From Paenibacillus sonchi (lineage in GTDB: Bacteria; Bacillota; Bacilli; Paenibacillales; Paenibacillaceae): a stretch of DNA of 64,000 bases. Location: NCBI RefSeq assembly GCF_016772475.1, contig NZ_CP068595.1, positions 5,208,001 to 5,272,000 on the forward strand, in the 5' to 3' direction. The stretch's first letter is position 1, and each line of letters begins with the position of its first letter. The notes under the pieces were generated by a model, which ran no database searches, was not told the DNA's origin, and saw nothing but the letters and a program-made list of their open reading frames with translations. The translations under genes and the position numbers were made by a program. This document shows positions 27,947 to 37,013 of the stretch, one piece after another.

Positions 27947-29095
27947 ATGATCAAGAATTGGATTTACAAGTGCAGTTGCTGGGGACTTATAACATTATTA
28001 ATGTTAGCGCTCACGGGTTGTATGAAAGAAAAGGAGCCAACCGCTGTTCAGCCTGCACCAACCCTTGAGGGAAATCCTGCTCCTGATGAAACCAAAGGTA
28101 CAGTGAGCATAGAGAAGCTCGGGGAACGGAGAATCTTTGTTTACCTGCCGCCTGGTTATGAAACCGGCAAAGACCGTTATCCTGTAGTGTATATGAACGA
28201 CGGGCGGAGTGTGTTCAATACAGGCACCAGTTCTTTTAATAAAGAGTGGCTGGTTGACAAGAAGGTAGACCAGCTTGTTAACGACGGCAAGATGGAGAAG
28301 GTCATTGTAATTGCAGTCGATGCAAGCGAAGGCTCAGACCGGGGGAAGGAGTATGTCCCTTTCCCTAATGATTCTATTCCTACGGATGGAACCGGGGCGG
28401 AGGAATTTACCAGCTATTTTATTGAAACCGTCATTCCCTTTGCGGATTCAACATACAGAACGATCCCAGACAGGGACCACCGGATGATCATGGGATCGTC
28501 ATTTGGCGGAGTGCAGGCGTTCTGGATGGGCTATCACCATCCCGAGACTTTCTCGATGATCGGTGCGCTGTCCGCCTCCACATGGGTAGCTAACGGACAA
28601 GCGTATGACGATTGGGTGCAAGAAACCGGGAAGCCGGATGTGAAGATTTGGCTGGACATGGGAGCTGAGGAAGGAATGGTAATTGATCCACTGGTAGATT
28701 TACTTTTGTCGAAGGGATTTAAATATGGGCAGGATTTATTTTTTCAGATGGATCCTATTGGCGAGCATGACGAGATCTCCTGGTCCAGACGAGTACATAG
28801 TCCACTGATCATGTTCGCCGGGAAGGCACCCGGTCAGGCGGTGAAGCTGGAAGTAAGCGACTATTTGTCAATTTCAGGGATGGGAGATTCTTATCTCCGC
28901 GTCAATCCGGTAGCAACCATGGACAATGGAATGGATTATTCTGTCCCCTCCGCAGCCTCATACAAGGTGCTGAATCCTGAGGTTGGACAGGTGGATCCAT
29001 CAGGGAAAGTGACCTTTTTGAAGCATGAAGACTTGCGTATTGAAGTTACATATCAAGGGATCACCCAGTTGTATGACATAGAAAATGATCGTTAG
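27947..29095 (+). CDS. Esterase-like lipoprotein (alpha/beta hydrolase, BesA-like)
   Basis: The ATG at 27947 has CGGAGGAG upstream. The 382-residue product carries a lipobox LTGC at residue 25 after a membrane helix. Residues 50-270 form an esterase-D/BesA-like alpha/beta hydrolase: IFVYLPPGYETGKDRYPVVYMNDG, the nucleophile elbow GSSFGG with Ser185, and WLDMGAEEGM, HDEISWSRR (possible catalytic His). The last 90 residues look like a bacterial Ig-like (BIG2) module ending in ITQLYDIEND. It may therefore be a surface esterase; ferri-siderophore esterases are close relatives but usually cytoplasmic. The neighbours give no pathway. Confidence 0.78.
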   Translation: MIKNWIYKCSCWGLITLLMLALTGCMKEKEPTAVQPAPTLEGNPAPDETKGTVSIEKLGERRIFVYLPPGYETGKDRYPVVYMNDGRSVFNTGTSSFNKEWLVDKKVDQLVNDGKMEKVIVIAVDASEGSDRGKEYVPFPNDSIPTDGTGAEEFTSYFIETVIPFADSTYRTIPDRDHRMIMGSSFGGVQAFWMGYHHPETFSMIGALSASTWVANGQAYDDWVQETGKPDVKIWLDMGAEEGMVIDPLVDLLLSKGFKYGQDLFFQMDPIGEHDEISWSRRVHSPLIMFAGKAPGQAVKLEVSDYLSISGMGDSYLRVNPVATMDNGMDYSVPSAASYKVLNPEVGQVDPSGKVTFLKHEDLRIEVTYQGITQLYDIENDR

Positions 29096-29140
29096 GCAAT
29101 AAAATATGATAGCGTGACAAATACCGAAACAAATCCTAGC

Positions 29141-29176
29141 CTTTGGTCTGGTATGGCTCCAGTCCGAAGACTGTTT
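29141..29176 (+). terminator. Probable terminator of the esterase lipoprotein gene
   Basis: CTTTGGTCTGG pairs with CCAGTCCGAAG (one mismatch) around a seven-base loop, then ACTGTTTTG. It lies 46 bases after the stop codon. Confidence 0.6.
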
Positions 29177-29237
29177 TGAACCTTCTCTTTACCACGTATA
29201 ATGATGATTAAGTGAAAAACGTGAGAGGAAGGACAAT

Positions 29238-29954
29238 ATGAACAATAAAGTGTATACTATGCCGATTGGAGCGCAAGAATCGGTGCAGATTCCAGCACAA
29301 TCCCAATCTAAACCTCGCAAAGGTGGAACAAATCCCAAGGTATTCCGGAGCATTATGTATTTTATAATATCTGTGCCGCTAACCATTGTATATTTCGTAT
29401 TTATGGTGACAGGGCTGGCGTTGTCCATTGGGTTAACACCTGTTTTCATCGGAATCCCCTTATTTTTTGCAGTAGCAAAGGGAATGGATTACATCGTACA
29501 ATTTGAGCAAGAGCTGGTAAGATCGTTGCTGGATATTCCTGAACCAAGTGAAGAACACCGATCGAATATGCAGGTGGAGGGAGCGGGCTTCATGCAACGA
29601 ATGAAGTTAGGTTTTCATGCTGGGAAGTTTGCACGTAACATCATGCTGATCATGGGCCGGTTCGTGTCCAGCATTGTTTTCTTTTCACTTATGATAACTG
29701 TGGTAGCGGCTGCACTCGGCCTGATTACACTGCCTGTGCTACATCAGGTTTTTCTGCAAACCATGGATTTGAATATTCTGGAGAATAGTGTGTTTGCCTT
29801 GTTCCAAATCGACTGGACATTATCTCAGCAATATATTTCTTATGTCGTAGCAGGATTTGTAGTTGCCTTGATCGCAAATTGGGTAATTCGCAAGCTTATG
29901 GATATACAACGTAGAATGCTGTTCGTATCCTACGATGAAGGACAGCAGTATTAA
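29238..29954 (+). CDS. Sensor-domain (PF13796-like) membrane protein
   Basis: The 238-residue protein has four predicted membrane segments in two pairs (YFIISVPLTIVYFVFMVTGL and IGLTPVFIGIPLFFAVAKG; then VSSIVFFSLMITVVAAALGL and ISYVVAGFVVALIANWVIR). This is the arrangement of the 'putative sensor' domain found at the N-terminus of some histidine kinases, but here it stands alone, without a kinase. The first 35 residues are polar and Gln-rich. A GAGAGGAAGGAC precedes the start. Single-domain versions of this family occur in Bacillales with no assigned role. Confidence 0.7.
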   Translation: MNNKVYTMPIGAQESVQIPAQSQSKPRKGGTNPKVFRSIMYFIISVPLTIVYFVFMVTGLALSIGLTPVFIGIPLFFAVAKGMDYIVQFEQELVRSLLDIPEPSEEHRSNMQVEGAGFMQRMKLGFHAGKFARNIMLIMGRFVSSIVFFSLMITVVAAALGLITLPVLHQVFLQTMDLNILENSVFALFQIDWTLSQQYISYVVAGFVVALIANWVIRKLMDIQRRMLFVSYDEGQQY

Positions 29955-30008
29955 ATTTAATGAAACGTATTGCTGGATTCGTAGGTAATGCTGAAACAGT
30001 AAAAGAAG

Positions 30009-30047
30009 AGAGCAGCGATTCTCCTGTTATTGGAGGATCGCTGCTCT
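30009..30047. terminator. Bidirectional terminator
   Basis: AGAGCAGCGATTCTCC pairs with GGAGGATCGCTGCTCT across TGTTATT (one bulged base). It lies between the sensor gene and the convergent DUF1801 gene. Confidence 0.8.
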
Positions 30048-30050
30048 GCG

Positions 30051-30404
30051 TTAGAGCGATTCGGAGGACTGAGAGAGCAGAGAGGAGAGCAATGTGTAAT
30101 CCGGAGAATCTCCTTTTCTAATCTTGATCCACTTGCGTTCCGGTGGACCTTCAAAGCCCTTTGGAAAATCCAGTCCAGTCGCATTCATGATCATAAATGC
30201 AATTGCATCCTTCGACGGGGAAATCACCGCGGCATAGTGGCCGTTTTTAAGAAAATGGGGTTTTTTGTATTGAATGCGCTCTTCAACCGAGGGAATGGTC
30301 TGGTGAATCATCTCCCGCAGCCGATCCGAAAGTTCAGCTTGCCAAGGTGCACCCATACCCTCAATAAAAGCAGTTACCTCTTCATTCTTCACTTCCTCAA
30401 ACAA
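30051..30404 (-). CDS. DUF1801 family protein (YdhG-like)
   Basis: A 117-residue soluble protein with the DUF1801/YdhG layout: MFEEVKNEEVTAFIEGMGAPWQAELSDRLREMIHQT, the SVEERIQYKKPHFLKNGHYAAV core and the terminal KWIKIRKGDSPDY. Family members have no settled biochemical role. GGGAGTTG precedes the ATG at 30404 and a bidirectional terminator follows the stop. It is a single gene between unrelated ones. Confidence 0.82.
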   Translation of the reverse strand: MFEEVKNEEVTAFIEGMGAPWQAELSDRLREMIHQTIPSVEERIQYKKPHFLKNGHYAAVISPSKDAIAFMIMNATGLDFPKGFEGPPERKWIKIRKGDSPDYTLLSSLLSQSSESL

Positions 30405-30510
30405 CTCCCTTCATTAATGTTATTACTTACACAAATTAAATATACCAAAAATTGAAGATATATCGTCATATTTTTATAGTCATCTTAGAAACTTATCTGA
30501 AACCTTTTGT

Positions 30511-30600
30511 CTAGGTTAGTGGAATGCCACAAACGACAGCCGTTTTTTCGTGCAGTAAACGGGCGGCAACGCGGATACCCTTGAAAAAGCTGCGCTGCAT
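30511..30600 (-). CDS. Candidate 29-residue ORF overlapping the secA2 stop
   Basis: The ATG at 30600 overlaps the secA2 stop codon in TGATG, the usual arrangement for translational coupling. The frame codes for MQRSFFKGIRVAARLLHEK and ten more residues, ending at TAG (30511-30513). It is basic and partly amphipathic. The function is unknown, and it may be chance. Confidence 0.35.
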   Translation of the reverse strand: MQRSFFKGIRVAARLLHEKTAVVCGIPLT

Positions 30601-32876
30601 CAATAATTTGACAACTTGAGTACCGGCCTCAAAATCTTGCGAATCCAATAAGCCATTACGGTCGCTGCGGTCCATGAGCTGCGCTTATTCTGTAGGTATT
30701 GATCGCTGATAATATAAGTCCGGGTGGAAGCAGGGCTCTTCAGACCGAACTTTTCCCACTCTGCCGGGTCATTCGAACCTCCGAGCCTTTCAAGCATCTT
30801 CTCCGCCGCGCTGTTTATTTTAGAAGGAATTTGCTCGTAGGCTTCGGTGATTTGCGCATGAAATTCGTCGATCGGATTGCGGCTGGCAAGGCTCTCCAAG
30901 TGAATACCTTCGCGAAGGTAAGAAACGTATGCAAGATGGTCAGCCCAGAACTCGTCGATATAAAAAAGCCGTACCCTCTGCTCCGCAGGGCGGAGGGGCT
31001 GCTCGCCTGTCAAAATTCGGAGCCGCTCCGCGTATAGAATTCGCCTCTGATCTTCCACCATATCCGAATAACAGTTCAGTTCCTTGTGGATATCGAAGTT
31101 TTGGCCCATAACAATACGCTGAATACTTGTGATTTTGCTGCTGAGCACCGGCTCTTCAAGTGCCTCATCCTGTCTGGGAACGCGAACTGCTGTATGGATG
31201 CCGAAGCGAAGCAGCAACTCGTCTTCCAAGCTTACATAAAAAACGGAAGCACCCGGGTCGCCCTGGCGGCCGGAACGTCCGCGCAGCTGGTCGTCAATCC
31301 GCACGCTTTCGTTCACATGGGTGCCAATCACGTACAACCCGCCCAGCTTGGCGACTGCCTCTGCTTGCGCGGGGTCGCCGCCGCCGAGCCGGATGTCGAC
31401 GCCGCGTCCCGCCATGTTTGTAGATACCGTCACGGCGCCGGTTTCTCCCGCTTTGGTGATGATGTCGGCTTCTTCCGCGTCGTTTTTCGCATTCAGAACA
31501 TGGCAAGGTACGCCGGCAGCCGCTAGCGCCTCTGCCAGCATGGCAGACTCCTCGACGCTTGACGTACCAATGAGAATGGGACGTCCCGACCTATGGACGG
31601 ACGTGATTTCTTGTACGAGCGCCTTGAGTTTGGCTTCTTTATGGGTGTAAATCCGGTGCGGGTGGTCGATCCGGATGTTCGGCCGGTTCGGCGGGATTTG
31701 CACGACCTGCAGCGCATAAATATCTTCGAAGTCCATTGCGGAAGCATGCGCGGTAGCCGTCATTCCGCAAATCTGCGGATACAGGCTGATGAAGTGTTGA
31801 ATGGTAATCGTCCCGAGAATTTTCCCGCCCGCTACGGAGTACAGCCCTTCTTTGGCCGTAAGCGCGGCTTGCAGCCCATCCGGCAAATACCGGTTCTCCG
31901 CCACGCGGCCGGTATATTCTTCGATCAGCTCGATTTTGCCGTCCCGGACGATGTAATCGACGTCTTTCTTTAATAACGATTCCGCATGCAGCGCGCAATT
32001 TAATGATGTCAGCAAGTGACTGTTATGGCTATCGTACAAATTGCCGCATCCCAGCAGCGATTCCGCTTTCGCAGCACCTGCTTCATTTAAGTATACGTTC
32101 CGCTGGAACTCGTCGAAGTCGTAATGCTCTGCTTGCTTGAGCTGCCGGGCCACTTCTGCGAAACGAAAGCCGTCACTTCTGGAAGAGGCCGAATCGCCGC
32201 TGATGACCAGCGGCACCCGCGCTTCGTCGAGGAGCAGCGAATCCGCTTCGTCGACGATGACGTAGTGGAAAGGTCGATGCACGGTATCGGCTTCGCTTAG
32301 TGCGATTGTATCGCGCAAATAATCGAATCCCGCTTCTTTAGCTGTAACATAGGTGATATCCTTGGCGTAAGCTTCCCGTTTCTCGGACAGGCTCATACCC
32401 GCTTGAACCGAGTTTACGGTTAACCCGAGGAACCGATAGATCGGGCCCATCCACTCCGCATCCCGCTTTGCCAAATAGTCGTTAAATGTCAGCACATGAA
32501 CGCCTTTGCCGGTCAGCGCATTTAGATAAGCTGGCATAACAGCAGAGAGTGTTTTTCCTTCACCGGTATGCTGCTCGATCAACAATCTCTCGTGCAGGGC
32601 GATAGCAGCCATAATCTGGACATTGTAAGGCTGTAATCCGAGCTTTCTTTTCGCTGCCTCGCAGACTAACGCATAAGCATCAACAAGCAGCTCATCCAAA
32701 GGCGTGCCCGATCGTGCTTCTTTTTGCAGCCGGAGGGATTCCGCTTGAAGCTGCCCGTCGTCCCATGCTTCCAAATTCCGTTTCCTGATGAGCTCCGCTT
32801 TATCCTGATAGACTTTCAGCTTATTCTGAGTATCGCGGTCTTTGAATTTTTGCATCAGCTTGACGGCTAAATTCAT
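30600..32876 (-). CDS. secA2: Accessory Sec translocase SecA2
   Basis: With the start at 32876 (GGGGAG upstream), the protein has 758 residues, shorter than housekeeping SecA (about 840) and without its C-terminal zinc-binding tail, the hallmark of SecA2. Motifs are Walker A HTGEGKT, the DEAD-like DEADSLLLDEAR, GTSSVEESAMLAEALAAAG, STNMAGRGVDIRLGGGDP, the helicase motif GRSGRQGDPG and the preprotein region. It would power export of a subset of proteins through SecYEG. Accessory SecY2/Asp proteins are not seen nearby, so it may work with the main SecY. The neighbours are unrelated and the gene stands alone. Confidence 0.9.
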   Translation of the reverse strand: MNLAVKLMQKFKDRDTQNKLKVYQDKAELIRKRNLEAWDDGQLQAESLRLQKEARSGTPLDELLVDAYALVCEAAKRKLGLQPYNVQIMAAIALHERLLIEQHTGEGKTLSAVMPAYLNALTGKGVHVLTFNDYLAKRDAEWMGPIYRFLGLTVNSVQAGMSLSEKREAYAKDITYVTAKEAGFDYLRDTIALSEADTVHRPFHYVIVDEADSLLLDEARVPLVISGDSASSRSDGFRFAEVARQLKQAEHYDFDEFQRNVYLNEAGAAKAESLLGCGNLYDSHNSHLLTSLNCALHAESLLKKDVDYIVRDGKIELIEEYTGRVAENRYLPDGLQAALTAKEGLYSVAGGKILGTITIQHFISLYPQICGMTATAHASAMDFEDIYALQVVQIPPNRPNIRIDHPHRIYTHKEAKLKALVQEITSVHRSGRPILIGTSSVEESAMLAEALAAAGVPCHVLNAKNDAEEADIITKAGETGAVTVSTNMAGRGVDIRLGGGDPAQAEAVAKLGGLYVIGTHVNESVRIDDQLRGRSGRQGDPGASVFYVSLEDELLLRFGIHTAVRVPRQDEALEEPVLSSKITSIQRIVMGQNFDIHKELNCYSDMVEDQRRILYAERLRILTGEQPLRPAEQRVRLFYIDEFWADHLAYVSYLREGIHLESLASRNPIDEFHAQITEAYEQIPSKINSAAEKMLERLGGSNDPAEWEKFGLKSPASTRTYIISDQYLQNKRSSWTAATVMAYWIRKILRPVLKLSNY

Positions 32877-33072
32877 AGAAATTTGATCTCCCCTCGGTAG
32901 AAATATGATTACTACGTAAAAAACAGGTTTATGGTTTCTATTTATTATTTCGCAGGCATGGCAAAAAACCGCCCGAAGCCCTTCGACTCCAAGCGGTACA
33001 TTTACCAAGTTACACCTCTACAGGGATTGGCGAATGTTACTATCCTGGTATTAATGTATAGCAGATGTGATT

Positions 33073-33828
33073 CTAAAAATAGGGTATCTGTGCCAGCCGG
33101 AGCTCGTGTTCTGTTGTCAAATTATACACAAGCGCATTATGGCGTAATTCTAAGTAAAGCTCAGCCTTCGTGGCATTGATATAGGGCTGGACAAATAAGA
33201 CGCCAATGCCGAGTGCCAGCAGGCCAAGCAGAATCCAGCCAAGAAAACTCAAATCAAGCACAAACATGCGGAACTTATGTCCGTGTGTCATTTGCTTGCT
33301 TAATTCTACTGCACGGTTATACCCGATGTTCGGATTGTCCGCAAGGATGTATGGGACCTGACTGTACGCATAGGATTTTACTATTCCTGGAATGATCAGC
33401 AGCAGGAACCATAAAAAATTCAAAAAACCTCTCCAGAGCATGGTAAGAACGATAGCCCAATACCGGTCCTTGTTAAACGCATAGCCGATATTGCCCATTC
33501 GGACTTCGCCTTCGGCAGATTGCTTGAAATAACGCAATGAACCTACTGTAAGCGGAGTACCGATCAGGATATGAAATGCAATTCCAATTACTGCGATGAT
33601 GCTAATTATGAATAATACGAGTACAACAAAAGGCCATAACACGCCCCAATCGAAATCCAGGCCGGAGCCGGGCAGTTCTGAACGGGCTGATGATCTCAAA
33701 TTATTTAAGCTTGGGAGACCTGAGCCTTCTCCGAGAATGACCAGAATTAAACTCACCACAAATGCCTTCCAATACGATGTGCGGAGTACATCCTTAGCCC
33801 TTCGCTTTATTTCCTTACGATCCCACAT
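33073..33828 (-). CDS. DUF975 family membrane protein
   Basis: A 251-residue protein with about five membrane helices. It opens with MWDRKEIKRRAKDVLRTSYWKAFVVSLI, the conserved N-terminal amphipathic region of DUF975, followed by FHILIGTPLTVGSLRYFKQSAEGE, NFLWFLLLIIPGIVKSYAYSQVPYILADNPNI and the final FVQPYINATKAELYLELR. The family is widespread in Firmicutes and of unknown function. GGAGAGAGG precedes the ATG at 33828. It is separated from secA2 by about 200 bases with no obvious element. Confidence 0.87.
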   Translation of the reverse strand: MWDRKEIKRRAKDVLRTSYWKAFVVSLILVILGEGSGLPSLNNLRSSARSELPGSGLDFDWGVLWPFVVLVLFIISIIAVIGIAFHILIGTPLTVGSLRYFKQSAEGEVRMGNIGYAFNKDRYWAIVLTMLWRGFLNFLWFLLLIIPGIVKSYAYSQVPYILADNPNIGYNRAVELSKQMTHGHKFRMFVLDLSFLGWILLGLLALGIGVLFVQPYINATKAELYLELRHNALVYNLTTEHELRLAQIPYF

Positions 33829-33983
33829 AAAATAACCTCTCTCCTTATTTGCATTATGTACTTCGTCTTACAATAGATACCATAGAATATGTCATAAGAC
33901 AAACTATTAATTACTATAACTTTTGGTGGACACTGATGATTGCAGCACTCTGTACGAACCTTTCATTAATAAAAGTCCAACAC

Positions 33984-34013
33984 AAAAAGCCCGCGTCCGA
34001 CGCGGGCTTTTTG
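33984..34013. terminator. Terminator after the sulfurtransferase gene
   Basis: AAAAAGCCCGCG and CGCGGGCTTTTT form a perfect 12-bp stem across TCCGA. It lies four bases after the sulfurtransferase stop codon. Confidence 0.9.
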
Positions 34014-34016
34014 CCT

Positions 34017-34885
34017 TTACTCTTCCCCGGTAGCTATAGGATTCTCCTCATAACTAATCCAGTCACTCCAGCTCCCCGCATACAGCCGAACGTTCTTGAA
34101 CCCGGCCTTCTCCAGTGCCAGTATATTCGGACAGGCGGTTACGCCGGAGCCGCAATAGACGATGATCTCGGCATCCTTGTCCAGCCCGGCAAAATGCTCT
34201 TCCAGCTGCTCAGAGCTTTTGCAGCTTCCATCTTCATTCTGTGTGTTTTTCCAGAAATAGTTGACCGCACCGGGGATATGTCCGGCTTTCTTGTCCAGCG
34301 TCTCTTCCTTGCCCTGATAGCGCTCACCCGCGCGGGAGTCGATCAGGACCGGCAGGGCAGGGGAAGAGGGGAAGAGGCGGCAGCCGCTGTCTGCTCCGAT
34401 ATGAGACGAACTTCACCGACATCTGCGAGCATTTGCAGCTGAATATTTGTTGCAAAGGTGCTCGGCACCCGTACCGGCTGATGATCTGTGACCGGGAACT
34501 TCTCAGCCTTCCAGGCGCTGAAGCCGCCTTCCAGAATGAATACATTCTCATGCCCAAGGTAGCGCAGCAGCCACCAGAGCCGTGCTGCATTCATTCCGCT
34601 CTCGTCGTCATAAGCGACAATCCGGGAATCGTTCCCGATTCCGAGCTTTGCCAGGCGGGCAGCAAGCACCTGAGGGTCAGGGAGCGGGTGACGTCCGCCG
34701 TGTTCTTCCACCGGGCTTGACAAATCATGCTCCAGATCTAGATAAACGGCACCAGGGATATGCTCCTGTTCATAGCTCTCTCTTCCTGCTTCGGGTTTAC
34801 CCAGTGTAAACCGGCAATCCACAATCGTCTGCTCCGGCTCATAGAGCCTGGCCAGCAGCCAGCGTTTGGTTACGGTAGCGTCCAT
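34017..34885 (-). pseudogene. Thiosulfate/3-mercaptopyruvate sulfurtransferase, frameshifted near 34352
   Basis: Only the first 170 residues are in the long ORF, which ends in LPLPCRS. Restoring one base near 34351-34356 lets the frame continue with PVLIDSRAGERYQGKEET to the stop at 34017-34019, giving 289 residues. Two rhodanese domains are visible. The N-terminal one is inactive (LYEPEQTIVDCRFTLG, GAVYLDLEHDLS). The C-terminal one has the catalytic loop Cys in IIVYCGSGVTACPN. Such enzymes move sulfur from thiosulfate or mercaptopyruvate to cyanide or thiols. It ends in a strong terminator. The break is in GC-rich sequence and is probably a sequencing error. Confidence 0.82.
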
Positions 34886-34963
34886 AAGTATCCCTTCCTT
34901 TGCTTATATCAATATATGAAATTTATTATAGCGGAAAAATCGGAAAGCCCTCAAGAGAAGCTC

Positions 34964-35167
34964 CTACTTGAAGTAGGTGTTTTTGGCGATTTGACACAGC
35001 CAGACGCTGATTTTACAATTGCCTTTGAACTGGTCGATATTTTTCACTGCTTTTGCAAAGGTTTCTTGCGTAATCTCCTCGGCAATCTGTTGATCTCTGC
35101 TTAAAGACAACGCAAATAGGTATACATCCTGAAAATATTGCTCGTAGATTTGCTCTACATCGGCCAC
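34964..35167 (-). pseudogene. Truncated ECF-type sigma factor (region 2 only)
   Basis: GTG at 35167 with AAGGTGGTGA upstream gives 67 residues: MADVEQIYEQYFQDVYLFAL, then SLSRDQQIAEEITQETFAKA and VKNIDQFKGNCKISVWLCQIAKNTYF. This is sigma region 2 of an RNA-polymerase sigma-70/ECF factor, ending right where the linker to region 4 begins (AKNTYF then stop). Region 4 is not found in any downstream frame, so this is a stub, not a frameshift. No anti-sigma gene is adjacent. Confidence 0.75.
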
Positions 35168-35212
35168 ATGTTCACCACCTTACATATATAAGACCCGGTT
35201 GCGGGAGATTCG

Positions 35213-36253
35213 TTACAAAAACAAATAAGAGAGGGGCATAAGCCTACGGATACAATTGTAAGCCAGGTTTGGCCGGAGTGGAATGGAACGCTGCGGAAGC
35301 GGAGCGGCGGCTGGAATAATACAACTTATTTTGTGGAAAATAGTGCTCATCGCGCCGTGCTGCGTATCTATGATACGCACAGGGACAGAGACAAGATCGA
35401 ATTCGAGCACGCTGTGCTGCAAAAGCTGGGAAACCTGTCATTACCCTTTAAAGTTCCTGTGCCGGTCTCAACCCCGGCTGGAGAAACTTTGGTTAAACTC
35501 AAGGATGCCGACGATAAATTCGCCTGCATGTTCCATTACATAGAAGGGGATTCACCTGCAGAGGAAGAGGCAGGGTATTTTGAATCCTTTGGGGAGTCGG
35601 CAGGATTCTTATCTGCTGTTCTGGCTGATCTGAGGCCCGGTCTGATTCCGGTGTACCGTCCCTATTACGAGCTCCGGCAGGCATATCCGCTATGTAGTGA
35701 TGCAGCAATACGGGAGCTGTGTCAGAATCCGCCTCGCCCTTTTTCCGGCCTTGGCCAAGAGCTGAAGCTGCTGTACGCAGCCTATGACCAAATCGCTGAT
35801 TCTCTGGCCGGACTCAAGGAGCTTCCGCATCAACTGGTGCACGGTGATTTGAACGCATCGAATTTGCTGCTTAAGACCTCAGATCACCGGCAAGTAGCCG
35901 CGCTGCTTGATTTTGAATTCTGCACCTACGATGTGCGGGCCATGGAGCCTGCGGTTATTCTGTCCGGGCTGCTGGGCCAGGCGGAAGAAAAGACGGCGGT
36001 CCGGGATTTCTGCCGGGGCTTCAGCCGCCGGGTCCGGCTCTCCGAAGCCGAAATCAACGCGGTCCCGGTGCTGATGCTGCTTAGAAAAGTTGATGTGTTC
36101 CTCCATTTTGTCACTCGTTATCTGGAGGGTACGGATGAAGCACATGTGCTGCAAGAGCAAGTGAGGCTGTTGTCTGAAGATGTAAGTCAGCTGACTGCTC
36201 AAACATCAGCAATACTGGAGATCCTGAGCGGGGAGCAAGAGCAACATTGCTGA
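35213..36253 (+). CDS. Phosphotransferase (APH-like kinase fold) with unusual start
   Basis: From 35333 (GTG) the protein reads MENSAHRAVLRIYDTHRDRD. But the frame is open back to 35192 and codes for a coherent upstream section (QKQIREGHKPTDTIVSQVWP, then EWNGTLRKRSGGWNNTTYFV), so the true N-terminus is earlier. No ATG, GTG or TTG occurs there; TTA at 35213 has GGGAG five bases upstream and may be a mutated or misread start. Kinase motifs are LVHGDLNASNLLL (Brenner motif) and the metal-binding DFEFCTYDVRAMEPAV. The family includes homoserine kinase II and aminoglycoside kinases; the substrate here is not known. About 346 residues. Confidence 0.78.
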   Translation, partial: LQKQIREGHKPTDTIVSQVWPEWNGTLRKRSGGWNNTTYFVENSAHRAVLRIYDTHRDRDKIEFEHAVLQKLGNLSLPFKVPVPVSTPAGETLVKLKDADDKFACMFHYIEGDSPAEEEAGYFESFGESAGFLSAVLADLRPGLIPVYRPYYELRQAYPLCSDAAIRELCQNPPRPFSGLGQELKLLYAAYDQIADSLAGLKELPHQLVHGDLNASNLLLKTSDHRQVAALLDFEFCTYDVRAMEPAVILSGLLGQAEEKTAVRDFCRGFSRRVRLSEAEINAVPVLMLLRKVDVFLHFVTRYLEGTDEAHVLQEQVRLLSEDVSQLTAQTSAILEILSGEQEQHC

Positions 36254-36302
36254 CGCGGATTCTTGCTTAAGCCCTGCCGCCAATCCTGTCCAAAAACAGC
36301 AA

Positions 36303-36343
36303 GGGCTGACCCAAGCAGCCATCTTATGGCTTCGGGTCAGCCC
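36303..36343 (-). terminator. Terminator of the small surface protein gene
   Basis: GGGCTGACCC and GGGTCAGCCC form a 10-bp stem; on the minus strand it is followed by TTGCTGTTTTTGG. It stands 15 bases past the stop codon of the leftward gene. Confidence 0.65.
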
Positions 36344-36357
36344 CCGGTAAGAGCTGT

Positions 36358-36747
36358 TTAAACGGTAGTGATAGCTTTCCAGTCGCCAAACGGGAAGGTT
36401 TGTTCAGGCACAATAAAACCGTTAACGTCCCTGCCTGCAGCGTAAAGGGAGATATCACTTACAAACCCGGCTGCGCCGGGGGATGAAACGGTAATCGTGT
36501 AATTCGCTACAGTAGTAGGAATAACAAGAGTAACTACACCCCTCGGAGCTGCAATCCCAAACGTTGTTGTGAAATACAACGTTTCAACCAATCCTTCCGG
36601 ACCAGCATCAGTAATGCTGTAAGCATTAACTACGATGGGTTCCAATCTTGCTGCGGTTGTGTTTGTAATGCGCAGCTGAACGAACGTAGAGATCAATGCG
36701 AGATCCGGGTCGAGATTGGAAACTGCACCGATTGTATAGATGGCCAT
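36358..36747 (-). CDS. Hypothetical beta-rich small protein, 129 residues
   Basis: The ATG at 36747 has GAAGGAGGTG upstream, so the longer open frame is discounted. The protein has no Cys and is rich in Thr, Val and Ala, with alternating strands (LALISTFVQLRITNTTAARL, VVTLVIPTTVANYTITVSSPG, DISLYAAGRDVNGF). No signal peptide is seen. It resembles small structural or exosporium-like proteins of Paenibacillus spores in composition, but I do not recognise the family. It is divergent from the ABC operon and followed by its own terminator. Confidence 0.65.
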   Translation of the reverse strand: MAIYTIGAVSNLDPDLALISTFVQLRITNTTAARLEPIVVNAYSITDAGPEGLVETLYFTTTFGIAAPRGVVTLVIPTTVANYTITVSSPGAAGFVSDISLYAAGRDVNGFIVPEQTFPFGDWKAITTV

Positions 36748-37013
36748 AATGGCACCTCCTTCTCTTTTAGATAAGATAGTATATGCAAATTTAATAGAGT
36801 GTACTGGATTACCGTCTTTAATTAATAGAAAAGGCAGTTCACCTGGTGAATAGTACCTTTCTGGAAGACAGTTCTGCACCTGGTCAGCAGGTATGCGTAA
36901 ATGGACTTTACAATTTCCATGACTCAGTGTACTATTTAACTAACACACCAACACGATATGACACTCGCCGCATATTTTGTAAGACATTCTTGATTTCAAT
37001 CCAGGAGGATGCT

